DNA of 64,000 nucleotides from Neoaquamicrobium microcysteis (GTDB taxonomy: Bacteria; Pseudomonadota; Alphaproteobacteria; Rhizobiales; Rhizobiaceae). The notes under the pieces are model-generated. The model saw nothing but the letters and a program-made list of their open reading frames with translations. It searched no databases and had not been told where the DNA came from. The position numbers and the translations under genes were made by a program. The stretch spans positions 248,001-312,000 of the forward strand of contig NZ_VSZS01000064.1 of the NCBI RefSeq assembly GCF_008180155.1, written 5' to 3'. Positions 51,039-59,670 of the stretch are shown here, piece after piece; position 1 is the stretch's first letter; every line of letters begins with the position of its first letter.

Positions 51039-52534
51039 CAGTGGACAGCCGCATACATTATGGTTTCCTCGTCCGCGCGGTGGCCCTCGAACTCCTCCAC
51101 GATGCGTCCCTGCCGGCAGACGAGGATGCGGTCCGAAAGCTGGAGGATTTCCGGCAGGTAGGACGAGATCACCATCACCGCGATGCCCTCGTCGGCGAGC
51201 CGGTTGATGAGGTGGTGGATTTCGGCGATGGCGCCGACATCGACCCCGCGCGTCGGTTCGTCGAATATGACCAGCTTCGGCTTCTGCACGAGCGCCTTGG
51301 CCACCACGACCTTCTGCTGGTTGCCGCCGGAAAGCTCGATCACCCGCGCATCCGCGTTGATCGCCTTGACGTTCAGGGCGTCGATCCATTCCTTCGCGAT
51401 GGCGCGCATCTCCTTCATGGAAACCGTGGTCGATTTCGTCCGGCCCGCCGCCATCGCACCCAGATGAATGTTCTCGGCGATCGACATCGTTTCGAAGAAG
51501 CCCTCGATCTTGCGGTCCTCGGTGACGTAGATGATGCCATCGCGCACCGCGGGCCGCGGCACCCGGTAGCGCACCGGCCGCCCGTTGAGCCGCACCTGTC
51601 CGCCGTGGAAGAAGTCTCGCTTGAGAACGCCGGCCACCACCTTCGCCGCCTCCGTGCGGCCCGAGCCGATGAGGCCGAACACGCCGGTGATCTGGCCGGC
51701 GAAGACGGAGAACGATGTGTTGCGCACCATGTTGCCCATGGAAAGGTTCTGGACGCTGAGAACCTTCTCGCCGGCGCCGCGAACCTGCCGGTCCGTGTGG
51801 GAGCCGTAGAGTTCGCCGCTGAGCGTGCGGCCGACCATCGCGCGCACGATCTTCTCGCGGTCGAAGGCCGAGGTCGCGTCGGTGACGACGTGCTGGCCGT
51901 CGCGCATCACGGTGATGCGGTCGGCGATCTGCAATGCTTCCTCGAGCGCGTGGCTGATGAAGATGATCGACACGCCGCGCTGCTTCAGCCGGCTAACCAG
52001 CGAGAAGAACTGGTGCTTCTCCTCCGGCGTCAGCGTCGCGGTGGGCTCGTCGAAGATGATGACCTGCGCGTTGTGATGCACCGCGCGCGCGATCTCGACC
52101 ATCTGCTTCTGGCCCGCACCGAGGGTCGCGACCATCGCCGTCGGGTCGACGTGGAAATTGAGGGACTGGAGGAACTGCTGGCCGGCGATGTAGATGCCGC
52201 GCAGGCGGTGAAAGAGCTTGTCGTCTGTGAGATAGATGTTCTGCGCGACGGTGAGCGAGGGGACAAGGCTCGTCTCCTGATAGACCATGGCGATGCCGCG
52301 CCCGAGCGCATCGGAGGGCGAGCCCAGTTCTACCTTCTGCCCGTCTACCCAGAGCTCGCCGGAGGTCGGATGGACGACGCCGGCGATCATCTTGGTCAGC
52401 GTGGACTTGCCTGCGCCGTTCTCGCCCAGAAGGGCGTGCACCTCGCCGCGATGCAGCGCGAAGCTGACATCCTGCACCGCTGGAACGCCGCGATATTCCT
52501 TGGTAGCGTTCCTGAGTTCGACGATGGCGTTCAT
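51038..52534 (-). CDS. Sugar-type ABC transporter ATPase with two nucleotide domains (RbsA/MglA-like)
   Basis: A 498-residue double ATPase. The first domain has Walker A GENGAGKST, a variant signature LGAGQKQMVEIA and Walker B VIIFDEPTATLT. The second has the usual degenerate P-loop GLIGSGRTE and a good LSGGNQQK with LVIFDEPTRGVD. This asymmetry is normal for RbsA-type proteins. It energises the two RbsC-type permeases encoded at 53598-55712 and 56802-57776. Both ends overlap neighbouring genes by ATGA, so it is tightly embedded in the operon. Confidence 0.94.
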   Translation of the reverse strand: MNAIVELRNATKEYRGVPAVQDVSFALHRGEVHALLGENGAGKSTLTKMIAGVVHPTSGELWVDGQKVELGSPSDALGRGIAMVYQETSLVPSLTVAQNIYLTDDKLFHRLRGIYIAGQQFLQSLNFHVDPTAMVATLGAGQKQMVEIARAVHHNAQVIIFDEPTATLTPEEKHQFFSLVSRLKQRGVSIIFISHALEEALQIADRITVMRDGQHVVTDATSAFDREKIVRAMVGRTLSGELYGSHTDRQVRGAGEKVLSVQNLSMGNMVRNTSFSVFAGQITGVFGLIGSGRTEAAKVVAGVLKRDFFHGGQVRLNGRPVRYRVPRPAVRDGIIYVTEDRKIEGFFETMSIAENIHLGAMAAGRTKSTTVSMKEMRAIAKEWIDALNVKAINADARVIELSGGNQQKVVVAKALVQKPKLVIFDEPTRGVDVGAIAEIHHLINRLADEGIAVMVISSYLPEILQLSDRILVCRQGRIVEEFEGHRADEETIMYAAVH

Positions 52535-53601
52535 GCGGCTTCTCCCATCGCGTGGAGGGCCACGACGACGCCGTCACCACGCGATGCCGCGAAAACATGC
52601 CCGTCGTGCTCGATGACGCTGGTGATGCCGTGCGTGGCTCCGTCGGCCCGGCTGTGGAGGCTCGATTGCGGGCGCAAGCCCTCGTCGAACCGCACGCACA
52701 GCCCGGCCGACATGGTCGGGGCCCAAGGTTTCAACAAGCCCAGATGCTTCACGCCGCCGCCTTGCAGCGGTTCGTAGAAGCTGCGGCCGGAACGCAGGGT
52801 AGGGGCGACCCAGAACGGCTGGGGAACCTCGGCCAGCATGCGCCGGCGATAGGCGGGCTCGCGCAGCACGAACTCGACAAGCTGGCTGCGCGGCGCAAAG
52901 CCCGCGAGCCAGTATCCGCCGGCTGTAGCCGATATCCTGCCGGGATAGGCCGGAAGGTCGGCGGCCAGCACTTCGGCCGGCCCGCCGTCGACCGGAAGTC
53001 CCAGCAGGCGATGCCGCCAGGCTTCCGACGCGATGAGACGGTCGCCCGCGAGCGCGAGGCCGGCCGGCCAGGCAAGCCCGTCGGCAAGCGTGCTGCCTTC
53101 CCCGCTCTCCAGATCGATGTGCCGGACGCTGCCGGATGCGTTGCGTTCCATCAGGTCGCGCTGCCAGTCATCGGCACCGTTGGTCGCCGACCCGCTGGCG
53201 ACGTAGAGCCGCCCGCCGCCGGCAACCATCGCCGTGATGCAGGCCAAGCCCGGATCGTAGCGCCTTCCGTCGAACGCACCGCCGAATATGACGATCTCGC
53301 CGGTCGCGAGCGCGGCAGCGAGGCCGCCTTCAACGGCGGCCATGGCGGTGATGGGCGCGCCGCATCCATATGTCGCCTCCCATTGCTTAGCCGGCGAAAG
53401 GCGATGAATATGATCGCCCGCCGAAGCGTGAACCAGGCCGGCTGAAACGGCGATGCAGTCGACATTTTCGAGCGGCAGTTTCGTGCCGGCTTCGTCCAGC
53501 CTGCGGTTGGGCCGCATGGCACCGTCCAGCGCCGGCACGGTCACGGCCGCCTCGCCGCGCCCCAGCAGATTGTCCAGCGTACGCGCGAGCGCTGCGATCA
53601 T
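52531..53601 (-). CDS. SMP-30/strictosidine-synthase-like beta-propeller protein
   Basis: A 356-residue protein with repeated short beta-sheet units (ISVSAGLVHAS-like, MVAGGGRLYVASGS, GLALAGDRLIASE, VIEHDGHVFAAS), as expected of a six-bladed calcium-dependent propeller of the gluconolactonase/strictosidine-synthase group. The motif DLPAYPGRISA parallels the LPGYPDNI motif of the preceding gene product, but the paired Asn is lacking, so metal binding may be altered. No leader is seen, so cytosolic. The ATG at 53601 overlaps the permease-propeller gene and the stop overlaps the ATPase gene. Probably a lactonase or hydrolase-like partner; activity unproven. Confidence 0.8.
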   Translation of the reverse strand: MIAALARTLDNLLGRGEAAVTVPALDGAMRPNRRLDEAGTKLPLENVDCIAVSAGLVHASAGDHIHRLSPAKQWEATYGCGAPITAMAAVEGGLAAALATGEIVIFGGAFDGRRYDPGLACITAMVAGGGRLYVASGSATNGADDWQRDLMERNASGSVRHIDLESGEGSTLADGLAWPAGLALAGDRLIASEAWRHRLLGLPVDGGPAEVLAADLPAYPGRISATAGGYWLAGFAPRSQLVEFVLREPAYRRRMLAEVPQPFWVAPTLRSGRSFYEPLQGGGVKHLGLLKPWAPTMSAGLCVRFDEGLRPQSSLHSRADGATHGITSVIEHDGHVFAASRGDGVVVALHAMGEAA

Positions 53602-55712
53602 GTCCGCCCCCAATAGGATGTCTGGCCGGTCCAGCTCTCGTCCATGCCGTCCAGCTTCAGTTTTCCGATGCGGTTGTTGAAGATGCCGCCGATGTAGAGG
53701 TGGCCCTTGTGCTCTCGCATCGAGGTTATCATCGGGTGGTTCTCGCCACCGAAATCCCACAGCGTCTCTATGATGCGGCCGTTCTCGTCGAAGCGGATGA
53801 CGCAGCCGGTATTGATGTTGGGATAGAGCCATTCGTCGGGCGCGATGCGGCGCGCCATGCGCTTGCGGAAGCCCGGCATCTTCATCGCCAGATCGACCGA
53901 GGGCGTGCGCATGCCAACCAGTGCGACCCAGTACGTACCGTCGGATGCGCGGTTGATGTTGTCCGGGTAGCCGGGCAGATCGGAGATGACCGGCTCCACC
54001 GTTCCCTTCTTCGGCCCGTCGAACCAGTAGCGGCTGATGCGGCAGCCCCAAGTCTCGGCGAACAGGAACGACTGCCCGTCATGGGTCATGCAGATGCCAT
54101 TCGGGAAGACGAGGTTCTTCAGCACCGTGCGGGTAGAACCCGTGTTCGGATCGAAGCACACGATACGTCCGTTGCCGCGCGATTCCAGGCAGTCCACCGG
54201 CCAATCGTGCATCTCGTAGCGGATCGTCGCTTCGCTGAAGAAGACGCGGCCGTCGAGCGCGATGTCGAGATCGTCCGCCAGCCGCAGGCGCGAATCGTCG
54301 ATGATGGAGAGCCACGAGCGGTTGGTCTCGTCGGTCAGCCGCTCGATCCGGCGGTCCATCGTCACGCGATAGAGGCCCATGCCGCCGATGCACACCAGCA
54401 GCGAACCATCCTTGGCGAACGCCATGCCGAGCGGACGTCCGCCGGTATGGGCGAAAACTTCCTGCCTTTTGTAGTCGGGCGCGAAGAACCGGACGATGTC
54501 GCCGGTGCGGTCGCCGACATAGATATTGTCGTCGTCGTCGAGGATGACGTCCTCCGGGCCGTCGATCCGGCCAAGGCCGATCAGCTCGACCGGGCGCAGC
54601 CGGTCATTCAGGGCATAGGGCGAGGCGCCGCTCGTCGGCGGTGCCGGAGGCAGGTCGGCATAGGTGGGCGAGACGTATACCTTTGACAGGACCTTGTGGC
54701 GGTTCTTGAGCCACCGCACGTCGATGGCCACGGCCGCCAGAAGCACGATGCCGAGAAGCAGCGAGTTCGCACCGCTGGTGACCCCGAGCCGGACGAGGCT
54801 GTTGACGATAATCATCACCGTGATGGAGCCGATCACCGCCTTCGCCGCCGAGCCGCGTCCGCCACCGAGGCTGTTGCCGCCCAGCACGGCTGCCGTCAGC
54901 GCGGCGATCTCCAGACCGATGCCGGTATCGGCCCCGGCGCCGCCGAGGCGCGAGGCGAACAGGACGCCCGCGAGCGACGCGAGGATGCCGGACACGACAT
55001 AGGTCGAGCAGATGACGCGGCGGACGGGGATGCCGACATTGTGCGCCGAGCGGCGCGAGCCGCCGACGGCCAGTATGTGCCAGCCCGCGCGGCTGCGGCT
55101 GAGGACCAGATGGATGATGACGGCGATCGTCACGATCACGACGACGCTGAACGGCGCGCCCAGCAGGAAGCCCTCGCCGAAGAAATACCAGAGATCGGAA
55201 TCGGGAAAGGCGGCCGCAATGGAAACCGAATATTTCAGCAGCAGCATGTCGACGATGGCGCGCACGATGATGAGGGTGACGAGCGTCGTCAGGAAGGCGC
55301 GCAGCCGCAGATACCCCACGAGAAGGCCGTTGACGAGGCCTACGGCCGCGCCACACATGACGGTCGTGGCGACCACGGCCGGCACCGACCATTCCGCGAC
55401 GCTGATGAGCGCCAACGCAACGATGTTGCCGAGCGCGAAGGTGGATCCGACGGACAGGTCGATGCCGCCCGCGACCATGACGATCATCAGCGCGATGACG
55501 ATCAGCCCGAACTCGCCCCATTGCCGCGCCAGGTTGGTCACGCTGGCGGAACCGAAGAAGTCGGGTATCAGCGATCCGAAGACGGCCAGCACCGCCAGCA
55601 GGATGAGCATCGGGATGGCGTTGTCGACCCAGCGCTTGGTGAGGATTTCACCGACGAGGTGGTCGGGCACGGCGCGGTAGCGCCACCGTGTCATCGTGTC
55701 TGACAGGCTCAT
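53598..55712 (-). CDS. RbsC-type ABC permease fused to a strictosidine-synthase-like propeller
   Basis: A 704-residue two-part protein. Residues about 30-335 are a sugar-type permease of eight to ten helices, with IVMVAGGIDLSVGS and LGGNSLGGGRGS as family motifs. Residues 336-375 are a Pro/Ser-rich linker. Residues 376-704 form a propeller: GPEDVILDDDDNIYVGD, LVFPNGICMTHDGQ, FAETWGCRISRYWF, LPGYPDNINRASDGTYWVAL. Glu387, the FPNG Asn and the PDN Asn-Asp match calcium ligands of gluconolactonase-type enzymes. RbsC permeases end in the cytoplasm, so the propeller should meet substrate as it enters the cell. The frame is intact through the junction and no stop or ribosome site interrupts it. Confidence 0.9.
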   Translation of the reverse strand: MSLSDTMTRWRYRAVPDHLVGEILTKRWVDNAIPMLILLAVLAVFGSLIPDFFGSASVTNLARQWGEFGLIVIALMIVMVAGGIDLSVGSTFALGNIVALALISVAEWSVPAVVATTVMCGAAVGLVNGLLVGYLRLRAFLTTLVTLIIVRAIVDMLLLKYSVSIAAAFPDSDLWYFFGEGFLLGAPFSVVVIVTIAVIIHLVLSRSRAGWHILAVGGSRRSAHNVGIPVRRVICSTYVVSGILASLAGVLFASRLGGAGADTGIGLEIAALTAAVLGGNSLGGGRGSAAKAVIGSITVMIIVNSLVRLGVTSGANSLLLGIVLLAAVAIDVRWLKNRHKVLSKVYVSPTYADLPPAPPTSGASPYALNDRLRPVELIGLGRIDGPEDVILDDDDNIYVGDRTGDIVRFFAPDYKRQEVFAHTGGRPLGMAFAKDGSLLVCIGGMGLYRVTMDRRIERLTDETNRSWLSIIDDSRLRLADDLDIALDGRVFFSEATIRYEMHDWPVDCLESRGNGRIVCFDPNTGSTRTVLKNLVFPNGICMTHDGQSFLFAETWGCRISRYWFDGPKKGTVEPVISDLPGYPDNINRASDGTYWVALVGMRTPSVDLAMKMPGFRKRMARRIAPDEWLYPNINTGCVIRFDENGRIIETLWDFGGENHPMITSMREHKGHLYIGGIFNNRIGKLKLDGMDESWTGQTSYWGRT

Positions 55713-55741
55713 GAGGATTCGCTCTATTCAATGGAACGGGA

Positions 55742-55768
55742 GGCATGGGCGGACCGGCCGCCCATGCC
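55742..55768 (-). terminator. Intercistronic stem-loop after sugar-binding-protein gene
   Basis: GGCATGGGCGG (55742-55752) and CCGCCCATGCC (55758-55768) form a perfect 11-bp stem with a 5-base loop. It lies 12 bases after the binding-protein stop and 29 bases before the fused permease start on the minus strand. There is no T-run. It probably stabilises the binding-protein message. Confidence 0.65.
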
Positions 55769-55780
55769 CCGCACGACAGG

Positions 55781-56776
55781 TCAGTTGAGACCGGGCAAGG
55801 ACCAGCACGAGGCTGGCGTCATGTTGTCCTTCGTCACGAAGTCGAGCGGCGTGAACAGCGTGGTCTTGGTCGTGCCGGCCGGCTGCCCCTGCTGGATGAG
55901 GTGCTTGATCATCGTCGCCATATCACGCGCCTGGCCCGGCACGTGGTAGACGACGACCTCCGAATAGGTGCCGTTGGCCAGCCCGTCACAGGCCATCTGG
56001 TTGCCGCCGCCCTGCGTGAGCAGGTAGACGTCCTTGCCCGATTCCTTGATGGCCGCGGCGGTGCCCACGTCCATCACGTCCCAGAAGCCGGTGATCGCGC
56101 ACAGGTCCGGATGCTGCTGGATCACGGTCGCGGCGATGTTCTTCGCCTTGGTGCCGTCCCAGTCGGCGGCCTGGTTCGATACGATCTGGATGTCGTCGTG
56201 CTGCGACAGCACGTTCTGGATGCCCTGCATTTGGTAGACGCTGGCGGCGGCCGTCAGCACGCCCTGGGTGATGGCCACCTTGCCGCTGCCGCCATTGGCC
56301 GGCGAGCAGACCTCGACCAGCCGTTCGCCAATCCGCTGCCCCATGCCGACATAGTCGGCCCCGATGAAGGCGTCGGTCGAATAGCTCGACCGCATGTTCA
56401 CCTGCACGACGTAGATGCCGGCTTCCTCGGCCCGGCGCAGGAGGCGGGCATAGGACTGGACGTCGGGATTATGGACGACGATGACGTCGGGCTTTTCCGA
56501 GATCAGCGAGGTGATCGCCTGAGCGCCCGCATCCGTGCTCCAGTTGGGATCGCGGATGTCGATCGTCATGCCCAGTGGTTCGAGCGCTTCCTTGAGGCCT
56601 GCGGCCCAGCCTTCGGTGAGGTCGAAGCCCATGGCCACGGGTATGTAGGCCACGCGCTTTCCCTCGAACGCGCTGTAGTAAGGTTCGCGCGTGGGGTCGT
56701 CGATGCCCTGAGCGAAGGCCGCTCCGGCGCAAAGGGTGACTGCCGTTGCCAGCAGGGTGGTCGTTATCAGTCGCAT
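55781..56776 (-). CDS. Sugar-type ABC substrate-binding protein (RbsB-like)
   Basis: A 331-residue periplasmic binding protein. The signal peptide MRLITTTLLATAVTLCAG ends AFAQ before GIDDPTREP. The ATG at 56776 has GGGAGGAG 6 bases upstream, whereas the longer frame to 56836 overlaps the permease gene. The mature part shows the RbsB-like pattern YIPVAMGFDLTEGWAAGLKEA and PDVIVVHNPD, and two cysteine pairs (VCSPAN, DLCAITG) occur. It lies between two permease genes, 25 bases after the first. Ligand unknown; the tailoring enzymes point to a lactone, glycoside or acid rather than ribose. Confidence 0.92.
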   Translation of the reverse strand: MRLITTTLLATAVTLCAGAAFAQGIDDPTREPYYSAFEGKRVAYIPVAMGFDLTEGWAAGLKEALEPLGMTIDIRDPNWSTDAGAQAITSLISEKPDVIVVHNPDVQSYARLLRRAEEAGIYVVQVNMRSSYSTDAFIGADYVGMGQRIGERLVEVCSPANGGSGKVAITQGVLTAAASVYQMQGIQNVLSQHDDIQIVSNQAADWDGTKAKNIAATVIQQHPDLCAITGFWDVMDVGTAAAIKESGKDVYLLTQGGGNQMACDGLANGTYSEVVVYHVPGQARDMATMIKHLIQQGQPAGTTKTTLFTPLDFVTKDNMTPASCWSLPGLN

Positions 56777-56801
56777 GTTGCTCCTCCCATTGAGAACAAG
56801 G

Positions 56802-57776
56802 CTAGATGTCCCCTTGCTGAGCGGTCTGCTCGTCACGGGGGTTGACGATCGTGTCGATCACGATTGCGGTGAGAAGGATGATGCCCTTGATGACGTTCTG
56901 GACGGTGTACTGGATGTCCATGATCGTCATGCCGTTCAGCAGCACGCCGATGAGCAGCGTACCGACGATGACGTTGCGTATGCCGCCCTTGCCGCCCGAC
57001 AGGCCGATGCCGCCCAGCACCACGACGAGGATCACGTCGTAGACGTAGGTCGAGATCGCGACGCGCGTGTTCATGCTGGCGACCGAGGCGGCCGTGACCA
57101 TGCCGGCCATGAAGCCGATGAGCGACGACAGAACGTACTGCATCACGATGACCGGACGCGCGGGTATGCCGGTGATGCGCGCGGCCAGAAGGTTGTCGCC
57201 CACCGCACGCAGATAGTGACCAGCCCTCGTGTAGCGGAGGAACAGGTAGCCCATCAGGCACACGCCGGCGAAGACGAAGATGGGCACCGGCACGCCGTAG
57301 ATGGTGCCCTGTCCGAGCCACAGCAGGTGGCGGGCCGCCTCCGGCATGTAGACGACATCGAGCCGCAGCAGGAAGTAGCGCCCGAACCCGTAGATCAGCG
57401 TCCCCATCGCCAGCGTGGCGAAGATGGCGGGGATTTCGACATAAGCGACAAGGCAGCCGGTGATCGTGCCCGTCACGAGGCTGAAGGCGAGCCCCATAGC
57501 CACCGCCTGGTGCAGCGGCACGCCGTTGGCGACCAGTTGCAGGGTCCATGCGACCGAGACGGCCATCAGCGCCACCAGCGAGAGGTCGATGCCCCGGCCG
57601 ATGACCACCAGCCCCATCGCTACGCCCAGCATGCCAAGGATCGATACGCTGCGAACGAGATTGAGCAAATTGTTGGTCGTCAGGAAGCCCGGCAGCGCTA
57701 TCGCGAAACCGATGCACAAAAGGACGGCCAGACCGAAGACGATCTGCTCCTGACTGAGATGCCCAAGAGCCCGCAT
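56802..57776 (-). CDS. Sugar-type ABC transporter permease (RbsC-like)
   Basis: A 324-residue permease with about ten hydrophobic segments. Family motifs are VVIGRGIDLSLVALMA at about residue 60 and VVLGGIGLSGGKGG at about 260. It is the first gene of the minus-strand operon and starts 240 bases from the divergent AraC gene, with GGGAGGAA just upstream. It forms the channel together with the permease half of the fusion encoded at 53598, so only one partner carries the propeller. Confidence 0.94.
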   Translation of the reverse strand: MRALGHLSQEQIVFGLAVLLCIGFAIALPGFLTTNNLLNLVRSVSILGMLGVAMGLVVIGRGIDLSLVALMAVSVAWTLQLVANGVPLHQAVAMGLAFSLVTGTITGCLVAYVEIPAIFATLAMGTLIYGFGRYFLLRLDVVYMPEAARHLLWLGQGTIYGVPVPIFVFAGVCLMGYLFLRYTRAGHYLRAVGDNLLAARITGIPARPVIVMQYVLSSLIGFMAGMVTAASVASMNTRVAISTYVYDVILVVVLGGIGLSGGKGGIRNVIVGTLLIGVLLNGMTIMDIQYTVQNVIKGIILLTAIVIDTIVNPRDEQTAQQGDI

Positions 57777-58016
57777 GCAATTCCTCCCTTGCGTCGGTCC
57801 AGATGGGTGGGCCGACGATCGGGCCGGAGGTTAGGAGCGCCGGCTATGCGATTCTTCTCCACGGGCGCATGATTTTTGCGTGAGAGCGCAGTGGCACGAT
57901 TGTCCGCTGGACGCCTGCAACGATGCAGAATACGCTGCGTCAATGCCGTGTCCGGGCTGAGGAGGATCGCTTCGACGCGAAGCCGGCCAAGGGTTCTGTA
58001 GAGGGTGGAGGACCCC
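57777..58016. promoter_or_regulatory. Divergent regulatory region, sugar-type ABC operon and AraC gene
   Basis: A 240-base gap between divergent genes. I see no clear -35/-10 pair or long palindrome. The region must contain promoters in both directions and the binding site of the AraC protein, but I cannot place them. Confidence 0.4.
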
Positions 58017-58961
58017 ATGGACCTTGTATTTTCGACCGACAATTATGAGCCCGCGAAGCGGTATGCTGCGTGGCGCGACGCCATCTGCGACGTCTATGTG
58101 CATGTCGACGTAAAGGCCGCCGATCCCGAGCGTTATCGCGGCTTCATTCGCGAGGCGAAATTCGGCGGCGTGGTGCTGACGGACATCCTGCTTTCGGAAC
58201 AGAACATCAGGCGCAACCGCCAGCACATCTCGCGGCTGGATAAGGAATGCTACTATCTCCAGCTCCTGCACAAGGGCAGCATCAGCGTCGTGCAGGGCGG
58301 CGAGGTGCACAAGTCCAACGCGGCGCGCGGCGCGATCTTCTGCGCGACCGAACAGTATGAGCTGCACGGCCATGGCGAGGTCCGCTCGTTCTACCTCGAA
58401 ATACCGCGCGACGAGTTCGCGCTGCGCTTTCCGCGCGAGCGGATACCCGTGTCGGCCGCACTCAACACCACGCAGGGGCTGGGCCGCATCGCCACCGAGT
58501 TCTGTGCGACGCTGGCCACCGAGGGCTCGCGCCTGGAGGACGGGGTTCGAGCCGGACTGGGCAGCCAGCTCATGGATTTGCTGGCCTTCTCGCTCATGAC
58601 CAGCGAGGGCGACATGCCGGCCGCCGAAGGGGCGGTGCAGAAGGCGAGGTTGCGCTCGGTCCAGCAGTGGATCGAGACGCACATCGCCGAGCCCGACCTT
58701 TCGCTGGAGCGGGTGGCGACCGCCAACGGCATGTCGCTGCGCTATCTGCACCTGCTGTTCAGGAACTGCGACATGTCCGCGTCGGAGTGGATCTGGAACC
58801 GCAGGCTGCAACTGGCCTACGACCGGATTTCGCGGGGCGACGGCGTGTCGATCACCGCGATCGCCTACGATCACGGCTTCAACAGCTCGTCGCACTTCTC
58901 CACGATGTTCCGCAGGAAATACGGCCTGTCGCCGCGCGACATTGCGCGCAGCAGACAGTAG
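58017..58961 (+). CDS. AraC-family transcriptional regulator
   Basis: A 314-residue AraC-type activator. The N-terminal half (about 1-190) is a cupin-like domain of the type often found in AraC regulators of aromatic or hydrocarbon catabolism. The C-terminal double helix-turn-helix spans residues 210-310, including LSLERVATANGMSLRYLHLLF and the family end SSHFSTMFRRKYGLSPRDIARSR. I choose the ATG at 58017 because GGAGG lies 5 bases upstream; the GTG at 58005 has none. It is divergent from the sugar-type ABC operon and probably activates it when the substrate or its CoA ester is present. Confidence 0.92.
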   Translation: MDLVFSTDNYEPAKRYAAWRDAICDVYVHVDVKAADPERYRGFIREAKFGGVVLTDILLSEQNIRRNRQHISRLDKECYYLQLLHKGSISVVQGGEVHKSNAARGAIFCATEQYELHGHGEVRSFYLEIPRDEFALRFPRERIPVSAALNTTQGLGRIATEFCATLATEGSRLEDGVRAGLGSQLMDLLAFSLMTSEGDMPAAEGAVQKARLRSVQQWIETHIAEPDLSLERVATANGMSLRYLHLLFRNCDMSASEWIWNRRLQLAYDRISRGDGVSITAIAYDHGFNSSSHFSTMFRRKYGLSPRDIARSRQ

Positions 58962-58971
58962 TCAGTCGGCC

Positions 58972-59670
58972 CTAAACTTCCAGCCACTCGCGCCGGATCG
59001 CCTCGTTGGCCAGAAGCTCGGCCGGCGTGCCCTCGAACACGATCTGGCCGTGCCCCATGACGTAGACGCGGTGCGAGATGCGCATCGCGATGACAAGCCT
59101 CTGCTCGACCAGCAGGATGGAAATGCCCCGCTGCGCGATCTCTTGCAGGAGCTCGCCGATGCGTTCCACCATCTGCGGCGCGAGGCCCTCGGTCGGCTCG
59201 TCGATCATGATGAGATCGGGATTGCCCATGAGCGTGCGGCAGATGGTGAGCATCTGCTGCTCGCCGCCCGACAGCGCGCCACCCGGGGCGTTGGCGCGGT
59301 CCTTGAGCTGCGGGAAGAGCTTCCACGTTTCTTCGAGGCTCCAGCGCGGGTTTTCGACCCCGCGCTTGATGCCCAGAAGCAGGTTTTGCTCGACCGTCAG
59401 CGAGGGGAAGATGGCGCGTTCTTCCGGCACGAAGCCGATGCCCAGATGCGCGATCTCGTGCGGGCTGCGCCCGGCCACCGGCTTGCCGCGGAACGTGATC
59501 CGGCCCTGCGGTGCGGGGTCGCCCATGATCGCCTTGAGCGTGGTGGAACGGCCCACACCGTTGCGCCCGAGGATGCTGACGATCTCGTTGTCGCCCACTT
59601 CGAGGCTTACGCCCTGCAGGATGTGGCTCTTGCCGTAATAGGCGTGAAGGTCGCTTACCTGAAGCATCAT
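58972..59670 (-). CDS. livF: Branched-chain-amino-acid-type ABC ATPase (LivF-like), Walker A variant
   Basis: A 232-residue LivF-type ATPase. The P-loop reads GRNGVGRST, with Arg41 where the nucleotide-binding lysine is expected. The signature LSGGEQQM, Walker B LIMIDEPTEGLAP and the switch LLVEQ are intact, so the change is isolated. The codon CGT is clear in the sequence. The protein works with the LivG-like subunit, whose Walker A is normal. The start overlaps the livG stop. It is last in the operon and is convergent with the AraC gene. Confidence 0.92.
   Translation of the reverse strand: MMLQVSDLHAYYGKSHILQGVSLEVGDNEIVSILGRNGVGRSTTLKAIMGDPAPQGRITFRGKPVAGRSPHEIAHLGIGFVPEERAIFPSLTVEQNLLLGIKRGVENPRWSLEETWKLFPQLKDRANAPGGALSGGEQQMLTICRTLMGNPDLIMIDEPTEGLAPQMVERIGELLQEIAQRGISILLVEQRLVIAMRISHRVYVMGHGQIVFEGTPAELLANEAIRREWLEV

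Noticed and set aside
51900-52440. Degenerate second P-loop and variant signature in the double ATPase as damage
   Set aside because: The asymmetry of the two nucleotide domains is normal for RbsA/MglA-type proteins.
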